A stretch of DNA of 64,000 nt from Batkoa obscura (taxonomy: Eukaryota > Entomophthoromycota > Entomophthoromycetes > Entomophthorales > Batkoaceae). The DNA lies in assembly GCA_030770535.1 (NCBI GenBank), contig JASVEC010000007.1, positions 124,001 to 188,000 of the forward strand, written 5' to 3'. Shown here piece after piece: positions 1-11,182 of this stretch. Below the pieces are notes generated by a model, which worked only from the letters and a program-made list of their open reading frames with translations, was not told where the DNA came from and searched no databases. A program made the position numbers and the translations under genes. Every line of letters starts with the position of its first letter. Position 1 is the first letter of the stretch.

Positions 1-1015
1 GCGAATACAAATATGGAAGAATTGCTATCAAACGTGGGGCTATGGGATGAATGAAAAGGACTATTTAAAATTAGAGAAAAAGATAAGTAATTCCTCATAC
101 AGTATAAAAAATTTAGAATATTATGTATTACAAACAGCACAATGCAATAACGAAATTAATTTTTTAACACAATTAGAAACAATAAAACGACAAACTTATT
201 ATCATCACCCTATTCACGGATTTAAAGTCATTGATTTATTATATATTGCTTCAATTATAACCCCAGAGCATTTAAGGGGTTTAGGTTACGCTAGTAAAGC
301 GTTTGAGTTATTATTGCCTCAATTAACAAAAATGGGCTGTTTTGGTAGTATATTATACTCGGATATTGGTAATTTCTATGAACGATATGGATATAAATTA
401 TATTCTCCTTATCAATTAGAAATAACATGTAGTGATAATAATAAATTGATAATACTAAATAAGAATATTCATTTTTTAAATCAAACTCAAGTAATTAAAT
501 TATGTGAATGGGACAGCTTAAAGTTAGCTACGAATATTAAAAATATGAATAAATCTCAGTTACCTGAAGCTGGATTATTTGCTGTTGTACCGAGTATTGA
601 TAATTATATTGGGCATTGGGAGACTTGTAAATTACAAGCAAAGAATAAAAAGGTGCCATTACCTCAATATTATGCTGCTATGCATCAGCCCACTACATCT
701 ACGGATAACATTCAATTTCTAATATGGACATACGATTTTCTTTTAAATCAATTAATCGTTTTAAGACATCGTTTAATTGATGATCATGCCTCTGATCTTT
801 TATATCATGCTTTATATATAGCTAATCGATTTAATATGAATAAACTGGTTGCTTGGAACCTCCCACTTGAGTTAATTAGAAACAGTTCGCTAATAAATGA
901 AGCTACTTGGATTAAAAGGAAAGAAATTTCTCTGCCCTACGCTATATTTCCGGATTTGAATCAAAAAGACCATCAACCACATTGGTGTGAAGTTCAAAAG
1001 TATACTTGGTTTTAA
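1..1015 (+). CDS. LYC1-like GNAT acetyltransferase, 5' end cut by window edge
   Basis: This is the C-terminal part of a GNAT-fold protein resembling the fungal LYC1 (lysine N-acetyltransferase) family. The reading frame stays open to base 2, before the first in-frame ATG at 47, and codes a Trp-Gly-Tyr-Gly stretch like the LYC1 N-terminus, so the gene probably starts outside the window. Seen: an acetyl-CoA-loop-like RGLGYASKAFELL (about residues 77-89 from Met-47), a following FYERYGYKLY segment typical of GNAT motif B, and a C-terminal half with the LYC1-type HWE and late Trp-rich pattern. It ends with TAA at 1013-1015. By family it would acetylate lysine or a similar amine in the cytosol; the substrate is inferred only. 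Its 3' end faces the 3' end of STE12, 130 bp away. Confidence 0.7.
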   Translation, partial: RIQIWKNCYQTWGYGMNEKDYLKLEKKISNSSYSIKNLEYYVLQTAQCNNEINFLTQLETIKRQTYYHHPIHGFKVIDLLYIASIITPEHLRGLGYASKAFELLLPQLTKMGCFGSILYSDIGNFYERYGYKLYSPYQLEITCSDNNKLIILNKNIHFLNQTQVIKLCEWDSLKLATNIKNMNKSQLPEAGLFAVVPSIDNYIGHWETCKLQAKNKKVPLPQYYAAMHQPTTSTDNIQFLIWTYDFLLNQLIVLRHRLIDDHASDLLYHALYIANRFNMNKLVAWNLPLELIRNSSLINEATWIKRKEISLPYAIFPDLNQKDHQPHWCEVQKYTWF

Positions 1016-1145
1016 TATTTATGTGTTTTTTTAAGTTTTTAGATGTTAAATAACAAACTAATAAATGTGATAAAGGTTAAATAAAATAATATATGATTAA
1101 GTTTTAATAAGTTAATATAATTTTAATATATAAAATAAATAAGAT

Positions 1146-2786
1146 TTAAAAACCATGCATTAAATCTAAAGTAGAGATATCATTATTATCAAAAGTAAAG
1201 CCTAAATTTTTAGCTAATTCCTGATTTAAATAATTTTCATTATCAAATAAATTTAAATTCCAGTTCTGAAATTGATGATTATCATTATCATTGATTTGAG
1301 CTAATTCAGGTGTAAATGAGGAACCTTCAGTTTCAGAACCAGAGTTATTATTATGACCATTGTTATTCTGAATATTGATATTCTGTCCATTGCTTTGTGT
1401 ATTGTTATTTAAATTAGTAATGATTTCTCCTTTACTATTTAAATGCTCAGGGTGATGTAAAGCTAAATGTTGAGCTAATTGATCCTTACGATTAAAAGTC
1501 CTTGGACATTTCTCATGTGGACATGGATTTGGATGTTCATGAGTTTTATGATGTCTTCTTAATTGATCACTTCTTTTAAAGGCCCTACCGCAGTATTCTA
1601 CTTGACAAACATGGGGTCTTTCATTTGGATCAATAATTGTATTCATTTTATTTAACTTTGGTGGCATTGGGTATGGGCTTAAATCTTTCATCATATTATG
1701 ACGAAGCATACTTGGTTTGTTTCCCATAGTTAAAAAAGGTTCAGGATTGAAGCCCATAAAGGGGTGTTGGGCTATTGGACTATCAAAAGGTAAGTTGGTA
1801 AATGAATTACGATTCAAGTCCATACTTGGAGACATCATATCAATTGTATTTAATTCATCGGATAGGGAAGGTGATTGAAATAAATTATTACAAAATAATT
1901 GTTGTGGTGAATAATTCATAAAGGAGCGAGTTAATAATGGATTATCAAAAGGTAACATGTATGACTGTGGTGGAGTAAATGGATTCATTTCCCATGGATA
2001 AGACATAAATGCTAAGCCACTTTGTTCTATTAATTGACGTTGTTGTTGTAATATATTGTTGTTGTTTCCTGGATTTAAGGAAGCATTGTCATAAATTAAA
2101 TGTTGATCAACTCTCTTTGGTATACCTGAATGAGCTAACGGATGTCTCTTGCTTTTAGTACTACTATTGTTATTATTAGCACTATCTAGATTTTCCATTT
2201 CTTCTTCTTCTTCTTCTTCATCATTAATGTTACTGTTAGTATTAACATCTTCGGTAGTAGGTTCAGTACCCATACTTTCTCTTTTTAAATCTCTTTCTAA
2301 AGCATCAATAAATAGTCTATCATGAGGGACAGAATACCAAAAGAATACTTTTTGTTTCTTTTGAGTTCTAATACAATTACTTCTATATAACATTTCTAAA
2401 AATTCACTTCTAGGTTCTTCTAAAATAGCATCAATACCAGGTTTTAAGTTTCTTAAATCACTAAAGATTCCTTCTTCAAATTTTTTAAAGTTTTTTACTG
2501 GTCTTCCATAACATTCAAAACGATAAACCAAACTACGTACAATATCGGTACCTGTCATAAAAAATAGTGAATTCCATAAGATACAACTGATAGCTTCACC
2601 GTTATTCAATGGAAATCTTAAAATTGGATTTTCAATATCCCATTTACTTGGTGCATTTAAAAAGAAATCTTTTAAATTTTCGACTTTGGTCATATTATCC
2701 TCTTTATTAATATTTTCTTCGACTTGTTCTTCTTTAATTGTATGTGCTTCTTCATTTTCATTGTATAAGTTTAAAAAGTAGTTCAT
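1146..2786 (-). CDS. STE12: Ste12-like transcription factor with two C2H2 fingers
   Basis: Single-exon gene of 546 residues. Residues about 31-150 form the STE homeodomain-like DNA-binding region (PSKWDIENPILRFPLNNGE, then KKQKVFFWYSVPHDRLFIDA). Residues about 390-440 hold two C2H2 zinc fingers (CQVEYCGRAFKRSDQLRRHH and CPHEKCPRTFNRKDQLAQHL), the arrangement of filamentous-fungal Ste12 rather than the finger-less yeast form. In between are an acidic run of seven Glu coded by a TTC repeat on the plus strand and Asn-rich disordered stretches. Members of this family act in the nucleus downstream of a Fus3/Kss1-type MAP kinase to control mating, invasive growth and secreted functions. A link to the subtilisins nearby is speculation. 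A 2.7-kb spacer lies upstream. Confidence 0.9.
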   Translation of the reverse strand: MNYFLNLYNENEEAHTIKEEQVEENINKEDNMTKVENLKDFFLNAPSKWDIENPILRFPLNNGEAISCILWNSLFFMTGTDIVRSLVYRFECYGRPVKNFKKFEEGIFSDLRNLKPGIDAILEEPRSEFLEMLYRSNCIRTQKKQKVFFWYSVPHDRLFIDALERDLKRESMGTEPTTEDVNTNSNINDEEEEEEEMENLDSANNNNSSTKSKRHPLAHSGIPKRVDQHLIYDNASLNPGNNNNILQQQRQLIEQSGLAFMSYPWEMNPFTPPQSYMLPFDNPLLTRSFMNYSPQQLFCNNLFQSPSLSDELNTIDMMSPSMDLNRNSFTNLPFDSPIAQHPFMGFNPEPFLTMGNKPSMLRHNMMKDLSPYPMPPKLNKMNTIIDPNERPHVCQVEYCGRAFKRSDQLRRHHKTHEHPNPCPHEKCPRTFNRKDQLAQHLALHHPEHLNSKGEIITNLNNNTQSNGQNINIQNNNGHNNNSGSETEGSSFTPELAQINDNDNHQFQNWNLNLFDNENYLNQELAKNLGFTFDNNDISTLDLMHGF

Positions 2787-5543
2787 GATGCCGTTGATGT
2801 TATGTATTTAAATATGAGATGCTAAAATGTGATGGGTGATTGAGATTAAATATGTATATAAATAAAAAATTAAGGAGATCTATATAAAATAAGAGATATA
2901 ATTTTAAAAATAATTTAAACAAAAGAAATAGATTGAAGGGGATTTATATACTTTTCAAATTTAAATAACAGTAAAATCCAACATTATTATTTTAGGAATT
3001 ATCACTATTGTGTAGGAAATATATCCATATTAAAAATGAAACTAAGAAACTATTAAATTTTATTTCTGTTTTAGTTATAGGAGAATTTTGAAATAATTCA
3101 TTTAAGTCTATTTTTTATTTTTTATTACGTTTGATATCTTTTTTCCTATTCTCTCTCTACTTTTTAGCTAATTAAAAATTTTCCTAAAGACGTTGAGCTT
3201 CTCTTTCCCACTCTTTAAGCTCCAAAATCTATTTAAAACTTTTCATTTACTCAATTGACCTTGAACCCAATCACTTCCATGAAATCTTTTCAGATATTAG
3301 TTCTTTTAAGAGAACAATTGGTTAAGTTAGATCTCTGCCAATCATATAAACCATTCAAGGAATATTTTATTCGTATTGGAGAAAAGGAGAATTTTAAAAT
3401 TTCAAGTTATTTTCCGATAGAATAATAATAGTAATAAGAGTATATGAATTTTTATTTTGGGTAATAAGCTAATGAAAAAAGTAATAATTATATCATTTAA
3501 TAAGTTGGATAATGTAATTATTTTTTATATTAGTAATAACTTTAGATATTAGGATTTCATAAAATTAAAGTTATTTGTTACCTATAGATATTAATTGATA
3601 CATAGAGAGCCCATCTATTTGTTTCTATTTAAATGAGAAGAATATATTAAATAGATAATATTAATTTAGTATCATTATGTAATATCTAAAACTTAAATTA
3701 GTAAAATTTAGAAGTAAAATGATAACGATTCAATGTCTTATGCACGTATTTTCTGAAAAAAATGATAACGATGTATTAAAATTAAGCTTTGCTTAGTAAA
3801 TTAATAAATCAGTTAAATTCAAAATTTTGCAACCATTTCATAACAGGAAAAATGTGGAGTTTAGAATAGCTATAATTTTTTAAAATTCAAATGTTTCATG
3901 TTATACAAACCCTAGCAATTATTAGTATGTGACTGTAGAAGTAGGAAAAAATATTGTATAAAAAAGAAACTTTAGGAGTTTATATATCATTTGATTTAAA
4001 GCTATTAAGTACTAATGATTGAATAAAAGATCCAAAAATTGTCTGAGAAAATAATTTGCTAATTTGATAAGCCTAAAATCAGTAATGGAAACTTTTCAAA
4101 TATTTCAAAGATTCCATATTAAACAGTTATAGAATTTTATTTTTAATATAACGCAATTATCCTCTCTAGTAAATTACCGTTATATTTTGGGCATCCTTTT
4201 TTTCTCATCATTGGATTTTTCATTCCAGATCTTTCCTCTTTCAGTGTTTTTTTTAAATCTCCTCCCCTTTCCACCTTCTTTTTTTCATCCTTCCTTTTTG
4301 GAATATTTTCTTTATTTTTGGTTTGTATTAAAGTTTTTAAATTAGCTACTTGTTGTTAATTCAAACTACTCTTTATTGTATCGTGTAATATGTTTTGTAA
4401 TAATTACGAGGACATTATTTAACTTACATTATATTATAAAAATTACAATTCTTAAATAATTGAAGATTCTCATAAAATTGAAAAAACATTAAATTCAACA
4501 CATTATTCTATTACATATTATATATTAAATTGTTGTAATTTGACTTTAGTTTTATAGAGCTGAATTGGACTATCTATAATGTTTTTTCATAATGTAATAC
4601 ACTCTTTATTTTTGTATCTTTGTGTTTTTAAATACATTTGTATAATTTGATTCATTTATTGTGCAAGCCATAACACAATTTTAATCTTTATTTGTATAAG
4701 TTAGTTAATCCTCCCACAGCTTAATATTTTAATATTAAAAATACGACAAATATTCTAATAATTACAATATTAACTAAAATTCTATTAACTTTTTGTTATT
4801 TTCTATTTATTAAAGTCATTATTATAATTTAAACTTATTAAAAAATAATCACGTTCTTCAACAGCTAGAAAATTTTGACCATGAGTTGACTTAAAATCTA
4901 ACTGGTTTTTTGCTCATCAAAGAAACAACAATTACCATAATAAAAATTTAACATTGAACTGAAAAAAAGTAAATCATTTTCATCAACATATATCTAAGTC
5001 TGGCTAATCGTCTGTAACTTTACACTTACTGTTCCTTGTTTTCACTTTAACTTTCTGTGAATATGAATAAAACAAATATTTAAGACAGATATAATTTAAT
5101 AAGTATATAGAATAGTACTCTCAAAGAGATTACTCGTATTTAATTTGAAGATCACAAGCTCAAAATCCTTACAAATCAGCAAAAGATCTTTAATTGTGAT
5201 ATATAAGATCCCAATACAGTATTTATACCAAGAAAAATATTTGGGCAAACTGCACTAAAAAAATCCAATAATAAATAAAATCAAAAGCAAAATGTTAAAA
5301 TTATAACGTAAATTAAAAAGATTATTGTTACTATGCTAATTTTTCTCCTAGGTTTTTGTACTTTGTTTATTTTGCTTAAAACTATTATTCAAATTTAGTT
5401 CTCCAATTTGTTTAAATCTTCTCTTGAAATAAATGTGATGTGTTGAAAATACTATAAATAGGATTAAAATTCAGTGAACTTTAATGACAATTAATAAATC
5501 GAATGTTTTTTTATGAAGCCTTAATTTTTATTTACTTGTTAAA
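2787..5543. other. 2.7-kb AT-rich spacer, no gene recognised
   Basis: This lies upstream of STE12 (minus strand) and downstream of subtilisin A (minus strand). I see no open frame with recognisable protein, no tRNA and no MITE end. A pyrimidine-rich stretch on the plus strand runs from about 4190 to 4330, and a weaker one from 3110 to 3240. The STE12 promoter should be in the left part. Confidence 0.5.
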
Positions 5544-6701
5544 TTAATTTATATTGTTATAAGCCAAATTATTTTTTGTACTGTTTGAAAATCCTTTTAC
5601 ATAACCTTTAGTTGCTATACTTTGAAGATGATTTTTCATTTGTTCAATAGTATAAGTACCTTTCGAATAAAAATAAGCAGCAAGTCCAGCCACATGAGGA
5701 GTAGCCATGGATGTACCTGACATTGTATATGTAGAACCATTATTCCAAGTGGATAAGATATCTACACCTGGTGCAATGATAGAAACACATTCCCCATGAT
5801 TTGAAAAAGATGCTTTATTATCATTTTGATCCGATGCTGCTACTGTAAAGGCACTGGATGAAGAACCTGGAGAATGTTTACAAGAATCATCGTTGTTATT
5901 TCCTGCAGCTATAACCGAAAAGATACCTGAACTAATTGCAGAATCAATAGCATCATTACATGACTTTGAATATCCACCAGAAATCGACATACTAATAACA
6001 TTGGCGTATTTTCCACCCTTGTTTTTAATTACCCAATCAATACCAGCAATTATATTGCTCCATGTTCCGTCTCCATTTTTATCTAATACTTTGACAGCAA
6101 TCAAATTAGCTTTTTTACTTATTCCATAATTCACAGATCCTACTGTACCAGCACAGTGTGTTCCATGGCCTTGTTCATCATTGTCTGGACTACCACTTAC
6201 AAAATTGGCTCCCCATTTAGCTCTTCCTTCAAACTCAGGATGATTGATATAAATCCCAGAATCAATGATATATACATTGACACCATTTCCATCACCATCA
6301 TAATCATATTTTGATCTATCAACAAATTGACGTTGGGATGTTCTAGCCAATCCCCAAGGAGCATTAGTTTGGGTTGATTGTATACTGACTCTACTATCCG
6401 CTTCAATATAATCCACATCCTCAAAGTTTCTTACTTTTTGTAAAACACTATCACTAAATTTAGCATGATAAGCTCCTCCAATTGAATGATATATTTTATT
6501 TATACTATTATTAAAACTTCTTTCAATAAACAATTGTTGTACTTTATTTAAATGGAGTTCTATGCTAGAACGTAATTCTTTTTTTAAATTTATGATATAG
6601 CTTCCAGGAACTGAAGTTGGACTTGTATATAATAAAGCTAATCTTGAATAATAAAGGTTCAAGTCAGTTATTAAAAATAAGGGTAATATAATAAACTTCA
6701 T
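5544..6701 (-). CDS. Secreted subtilisin-like serine protease A (S8, proteinase K type)
   Basis: Intronless, 385 residues from the ATG at 6699-6701; an in-frame TTG six bases upstream is not a likely start. Order: hydrophobic signal peptide (about 1-20), I9 propeptide with GSYIINLKKELR and YHAKF, then a mature domain starting near NAPWGLA. The catalytic triad is visible: Asp in YIIDSG, His in GHGTHCAG, Ser in GTSMATPH; the oxyanion Asn is in AAGNNN. The family degrades extracellular protein after secretion and autocatalytic removal of the propeptide. The gene is head-to-head with subtilisin B, and 1046 bp (5565-6610) match B with only two differences (5605 and 5936), while the signal peptide and last seven residues differ. 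Confidence 0.93.
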   Translation of the reverse strand: MKFIILPLFLITDLNLYYSRLALLYTSPTSVPGSYIINLKKELRSSIELHLNKVQQLFIERSFNNSINKIYHSIGGAYHAKFSDSVLQKVRNFEDVDYIEADSRVSIQSTQTNAPWGLARTSQRQFVDRSKYDYDGDGNGVNVYIIDSGIYINHPEFEGRAKWGANFVSGSPDNDEQGHGTHCAGTVGSVNYGISKKANLIAVKVLDKNGDGTWSNIIAGIDWVIKNKGGKYANVISMSISGGYSKSCNDAIDSAISSGIFSVIAAGNNNDDSCKHSPGSSSSAFTVAASDQNDNKASFSNHGECVSIIAPGVDILSTWNNGSTYTMSGTSMATPHVAGLAAYFYSKGTYTIEQMKNHLQSIATKGYVKGFSNSTKNNLAYNNIN

Positions 6702-7371
6702 TGCCAAATAATAATAATAAATGCTATATAATAAAATTCTAATAATGAAAATTCAATCAGGTATTGTTTGTTTTATTTATTTATTATTATTATTTAAGCT
6801 CGTTAACCTTTTGTAATTATTAATTTTAATATAACAAATCTTTTTTTTTTACTAAAAGTCACTTTTGATAACAAATAATGAATATAATATCTATAATGTG
6901 TATAGTACATATCAAAACAGTGAATTATTTTAATTGAAATTAACTAATTTTGGCTAGCATTGAATTCTAAATCAACATATTTGTATGCAGTCAATTGATA
7001 TATGTCTGAATAATGGTTATTGCTTAAAGATTAACCTTGTTTCTCCATCTTTTGTAACCTATTTAATCTCGATTTAAGATCGAATATTTCAGTATTGTTC
7101 TTTCTATAGCATACAAGTCGAAAGAGCGATTCAGTTAGACAGACAAGGAATGTACCTAAATTGTATATAATCTCAAATGTTTATATTATTCGAAATCCGA
7201 GGCACAATTATTCTCCGGTTTTAAGCTCTAATAAAAATTATAATTCAATCGGAAACACTATGAGAAAGTTGCTGATTTAATTGACTTATAATGAGTATGT
7301 TGAAATGTATTTCTTTTGTTACTTAAGTTTGTTTGGTTGATTTGTTTGATTTGTTTTATAAAAATCCATAA

Positions 7372-7465
7372 GATGAGGATATATTTTTTTGTTTGATTTT
7401 ACTAACAAACATTCTACTCAAATAAAGCTTGAAAAATGGAAAAAGTGATAAAAGACACTTCCAAA
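7372..7465 (+). repeat. Eroded MITE-like copy (TATGGGG family)
   Basis: Weak copy in the orientation with the TATTTTTGT end on the left. Recognised from a gaggatatatttttttg start, the ttttactaacaa core and gaaaaatggaaaaagt; the right terminus is unclear. Confidence 0.35.
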
Positions 7466-8742
7466 TAATGAAACAAATAGGACCATTCTTACCGAGATTT
7501 TACAATTCAACTTAAAAAATTTGGTTATTTATTTTAATTAATATTTTGTTTTACTTACACAAAATGCTCAAAATAATTTAAACAAAAATTTCGTTTGCTT
7601 GTATGCACTACCACTTTACTTTAAACATTCAAATTATTATAAAAGTTACAACTTGTTTTCAATAAAATCTACTATCGATTCTAGCCAAACTACATACTAT
7701 AACAATTTCACTTAACATAGTAGCATTATATAATCACAAAACTGCTTTTACTAAAAATCAAAACAGCAAATTAAATAAGGTCTCTGTTTTTATAGATAAT
7801 CTTACCTATAAACTAAATATTAGAACAAGATATTATTATTTCACTAAATAGACTATCAGTACCTTTAAAAGTAATTAACGAGGTTTCATTAAGCTAAAAC
7901 TAGCATCAAAAAATATTAAGGTGTCAGCAAAGCTCAGAAGAGTTGAATTAGTTACCGAAGTATTTGATTCTTGTAATAGAAAATATTGTTACTTTAAAAG
8001 TTTAATTACTATTTTGGATTTCTTGTTTATAGTTGCCCAAGATTGGACTTGGTAATTCCAATTTTGGGTAAAAGTTATATAGTTTTTAAAAGTAATAAAA
8101 TTTTGGAAACAATCATGCGTTAAATTACCAATTTAAAAGTGATATTGATGGGCACCTCATTTTTAAACTCAAGTTTGTTTTTGAAATTTATATCACCAAT
8201 ATTAAAAGATAAATACAAAATAACAATATATTCCTAGCTCGACATGTCGCTATCTTAGTCATATAGAGCTTTATTATAATAATCAAAATAAGCTGGTGGG
8301 ATTTAGCACACCTTTCAAGTATTTACCATATAAAAATATACAAATACATCAATTATGGATATTGTAAAAATTAAACAGCAAGAAATCAACACTACTCAAT
8401 TGTAAATCAAATCAAAACGCCGCAAAAAATTCAAAAATTGAGTTAAAAATCGCATAATTCTAAATTAAGTAAATATTAGATCACTTGACTATAAAAATAT
8501 TATTAAAATTTATTTAATAAACCACTATAATAAATATTAACATGTATTTGCAAATAACAAATGATAAATAAAATCTTATGACATTTCTTATCAATATTAA
8601 ATTGAACATTTGATTCCAAATAGTGGGTTGAATGGAGATGGTGGTTGAGTTGCATTGAAAATTGAAATGTAATAAAAGGTCAATAATATATATATTAATA
8701 TTGAAGACCAATGATATTAAGTAAAGTTAAGTAGATAGAAAA

Positions 8743-8750
8743 TATAAATA
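8743..8750 (+). promoter_or_regulatory. Candidate TATA box of subtilisin B
   Basis: TATAAATA about 62-69 bases before the chosen ATG at 8812. It is the best TATA-like match in the proximal region, but the sequence is so AT-rich that chance matches are common. Confidence 0.35.
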
Positions 8751-8811
8751 GGAGTATATGTCGTTGAATTTATATTAAAAACCATTTATTTTGATTATTG
8801 TAATTTCAAAA

Positions 8812-9969
8812 ATGAAATTTTTTGCACTATCGTTAGTTTCAGTAATTAATTTTCAACTTTACGTCTCAAAGTTAGCCCCTCTATACACAAATACAGACCC
8901 AATTCCTGGAAGCTATATCATAAATTTAAAAAAAGAATTACGTTCTAGCATAGAACTCCATTTAAATAAAGTACAACAATTGTTTATTGAAAGAAGTTTT
9001 AATAATAGTATAAATAAAATATATCATTCAATTGGAGGAGCTTATCATGCTAAATTTAGTGATAGTGTTTTACAAAAAGTAAGAAACTTTGAGGATGTGG
9101 ATTATATTGAAGCGGATAGTAGAGTCAGTATACAATCAACCCAAACTAATGCTCCTTGGGGATTGGCTAGAACATCCCAACGTCAATTTGTTGATAGATC
9201 AAAATATGATTATGATGGTGATGGAAATGGTGTCAATGTATATATCATTGATTCTGGGATTTATATCAATCATCCTGAGTTTGAAGGAAGAGCTAAATGG
9301 GGAGCCAATTTTGTAAGTGGTAGTCCAGACAATGATGAACAAGGCCATGGAACACACTGTGCTGGTACAGTAGGATCTGTGAATTATGGAATAAGTAAAA
9401 AAGCTAATTTGATTGCTGTCAAAGTATTAGATAAAAATGGAGACGGAACATGGAGCAATATAATTGCTGGTATTGATTGGGTAATTAAAAACAAGGGTGG
9501 AAAATACGCCAATGTTATTAGTATGTCGATTTCTGGTGGATATTCAAAGTCATGTAATGATGCTATTGATTCTGCAGTTAGTTCAGGTATCTTTTCGGTT
9601 ATAGCTGCAGGAAATAACAACGATGATTCTTGTAAACATTCTCCAGGTTCTTCATCCAGTGCCTTTACAGTAGCAGCATCGGATCAAAATGATAATAAAG
9701 CATCTTTTTCAAATCATGGGGAATGTGTTTCTATCATTGCACCAGGTGTAGATATCTTATCCACTTGGAATAATGGTTCTACATATACAATGTCAGGTAC
9801 ATCCATGGCTACTCCTCATGTGGCTGGACTTGCTGCTTATTTTTATTCGAAAGGTACTTATACTATTGAACAAATGAAAAATCATCTTCAAAGTATAGCA
9901 ACTAAAGATTATGTAAAAGGATTTTCAAACAGTACAAAAAATAATTTGATTTATAATGGTTTGAAATAA
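8812..9969 (+). CDS. Secreted subtilisin-like serine protease B (S8, proteinase K type)
   Basis: Intronless, 385 residues, the same length as A. I chose the ATG at 8812 because the upstream frame extension begins only with TTG, while this Met is followed directly by a hydrophobic signal peptide (KFFALSLVSVINF). An I9 propeptide and the S8 domain follow, with Asp (YIIDSG), His (GHGTHCAG), Ser (GTSMATPH) and oxyanion Asn (AAGNNN) intact. From 8903 to 9948 the DNA is gap-free and 1044/1046 identical to A. The two differences, at 9577 and 9908, both change an amino acid (Ile/Val, Gly/Asp). Leader, C-terminal tip and flanks are unrelated or much diverged. A MITE lies 19 bp past the stop. Confidence 0.93.
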   Translation: MKFFALSLVSVINFQLYVSKLAPLYTNTDPIPGSYIINLKKELRSSIELHLNKVQQLFIERSFNNSINKIYHSIGGAYHAKFSDSVLQKVRNFEDVDYIEADSRVSIQSTQTNAPWGLARTSQRQFVDRSKYDYDGDGNGVNVYIIDSGIYINHPEFEGRAKWGANFVSGSPDNDEQGHGTHCAGTVGSVNYGISKKANLIAVKVLDKNGDGTWSNIIAGIDWVIKNKGGKYANVISMSISGGYSKSCNDAIDSAVSSGIFSVIAAGNNNDDSCKHSPGSSSSAFTVAASDQNDNKASFSNHGECVSIIAPGVDILSTWNNGSTYTMSGTSMATPHVAGLAAYFYSKGTYTIEQMKNHLQSIATKDYVKGFSNSTKNNLIYNGLK

Positions 9970-9987
9970 ATTTACAAAAAATAAATA

Positions 9988-10087
9988 TATGAGGATGTAT
10001 TTTGTTTAAAAATTTTAATAGCGATCTTTCCACTCAGATAACGCTTAAAAAATAGAAAAGTAATGAAACCGAAAAAACATCACCATA
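9988..10087 (+). repeat. MITE, TATGGGG family
   Basis: Starts TATGAGGATGTATTTTG and ends CATCACCATA, with the family core (ttccactcagataacgctt, aaaagtaatgaaacc). It lies between the subtilisin B stop and the RNase T2 remnant. Confidence 0.75.
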
Positions 10088-10143
10088 CATAAAATTTCAA
10101 GCTATCCGATGATTTATTAAGAAGCAGTTGTATTTTTTTTGGA

Positions 10144-10880
10144 TTACAATTTGAGCTTCTTTACAACTATGAGTAGTTGGCATAATTGGAGATAGTTCAT
10201 ATTTTGATCCCTTGTAATAAATAAATAATTTTCATTAAAAAAAGCAGCACCGCTTTTACTTTTTATGCGTTTTGTTTTATGTTCATCAGTTAAAGTAATT
10301 GCTTTTTTGATCTCATCTAAAGCATACTTTTTACCATCAGCTAAGGGGTCGAACTCAATAATATCTGGAGCATATTTGTCTTCCAAATTTATAATGCTAG
10401 TAAAATAATCTAGGATGTCTACTTCCTTCTTTAGGTATCCTGTCGCCCCAGACCGTATTGAATTCCAATAAGGAGTATAACAAGTACTGTGGGACTTACA
10501 CTCATAATTCCAAAAAAATTGGACTTCTTTGGATCTTTTGAATTTGGTCAATAGTCCAATATATCCTTTTAATAATACTTTTACTCATCAATGATTCAAG
10601 TTTACTATCACCATATGGGGGTGTTTTTTTTGGGTTCATTATTTTTTCCATCTTTTAAGCACTATTTGAGCGGAAAAATTGTTAATAAAATTCTTAAACA
10701 CAAAAATACATCCCCATATGTATTACCCTCTGAGAAATTCTTAATAATACCATACTTATTTAGTTTGCCAGGATCCGGACATATATGCGGTCATAAACCA
10801 TGAATTGTAAAGTCTTTCAGTTCTACAGTTGGGAGCCACTGTAGTACTAAAATAAACATCACATGTCTTGGCATACAACA
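10144..10880 (-). pseudogene. Broken RNase T2 gene interrupted by a MITE
   Basis: On the minus strand, 10144-10551 codes the C-terminal half of an RNase T2-type secreted ribonuclease. It has a CAS II-like box (FFWNYECKSHSTC; the usual form is FWEHEW.KHGTC), a DYF segment, and a Y.LDEIKKAI..NENYLF tail as in fungal T2 enzymes. Beyond the MITE at 10614-10718 the same strand resumes with an N-terminal portion (VLQWLPT, then DFTIHGL, the CAS I region with its His). The gene carries the inserted element and at least one further break, and no intact start or signal peptide is visible, so it is dead. Intact T2 enzymes cleave RNA outside the cell or in vacuoles. Confidence 0.75.
10614..10718 (-). repeat. 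MITE inside the RNase T2 remnant
   Basis: 105 bp, starting TATGGGGGTGTTTTTTTTGG and ending ACATCCCCATA, TA at both borders. The core attcttaaacacaaaaatac is well kept. Its two flanks carry consecutive parts of the RNase T2 gene, which fixes the insertion point. Confidence 0.85.
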
Positions 10881-10967
10881 ATCATTTTTGATGATTGTGT
10901 TAAGTTATACTATTTATATCAATTTGTCAAATTGTATAAAACATTGTGAATTTTATAGACTATTTTA

Positions 10968-11072
10968 TATGGGAGTGTTTTTTTTGGCTTCATTACTTTT
11001 TCCATCTTTTAAGCATCATTTGAGTGGAAAAATTATTAGTAAAATTCTTAAACACAAAAATACATCCCCATA
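10968..11072 (-). repeat. MITE, TATGGGG family
   Basis: 105 bp, TATGGGAGTGTTTTTTTTGG to ACATCCCCATA; second of four copies in the same orientation between 10.6 and 11.8 kb. Confidence 0.85.
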
Positions 11073-11182
11073 TATTCTCATTGCTCCTATACTTTTGTTC
11101 CAAAGTTGAGCTTTGATTACGTGTCACAATTAATTTTTATGCTACTTGTGCCAATAAATAGGTCTAAATTACAGCTTTAATA

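Larger units (their letters stand above)
6702..8811. other. Shared divergent promoter region of subtilisins A and B
   Basis: About 2.1 kb of AT-rich sequence separates the two divergent start codons. No gene is recognised. It contains one badly eroded MITE-like copy (about 7372-7465). Unlike the coding bodies it flanks, the two ends show no obvious inverted similarity, so the homogenised tract stops inside the genes. Confidence 0.55.

Noticed and set aside
5893-6129. Plus-strand frame opposite subtilisin A (and its counterpart opposite B)
   Set aside because: It mirrors the protease codons in the other frame. Its conservation in both genes follows from the shared tract.
8791-8811. Longer N-terminus for subtilisin B beginning at TTG
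   Set aside because: It is not ATG, and it would push the signal peptide inward; ATG 8812 gives the same length as A and C.
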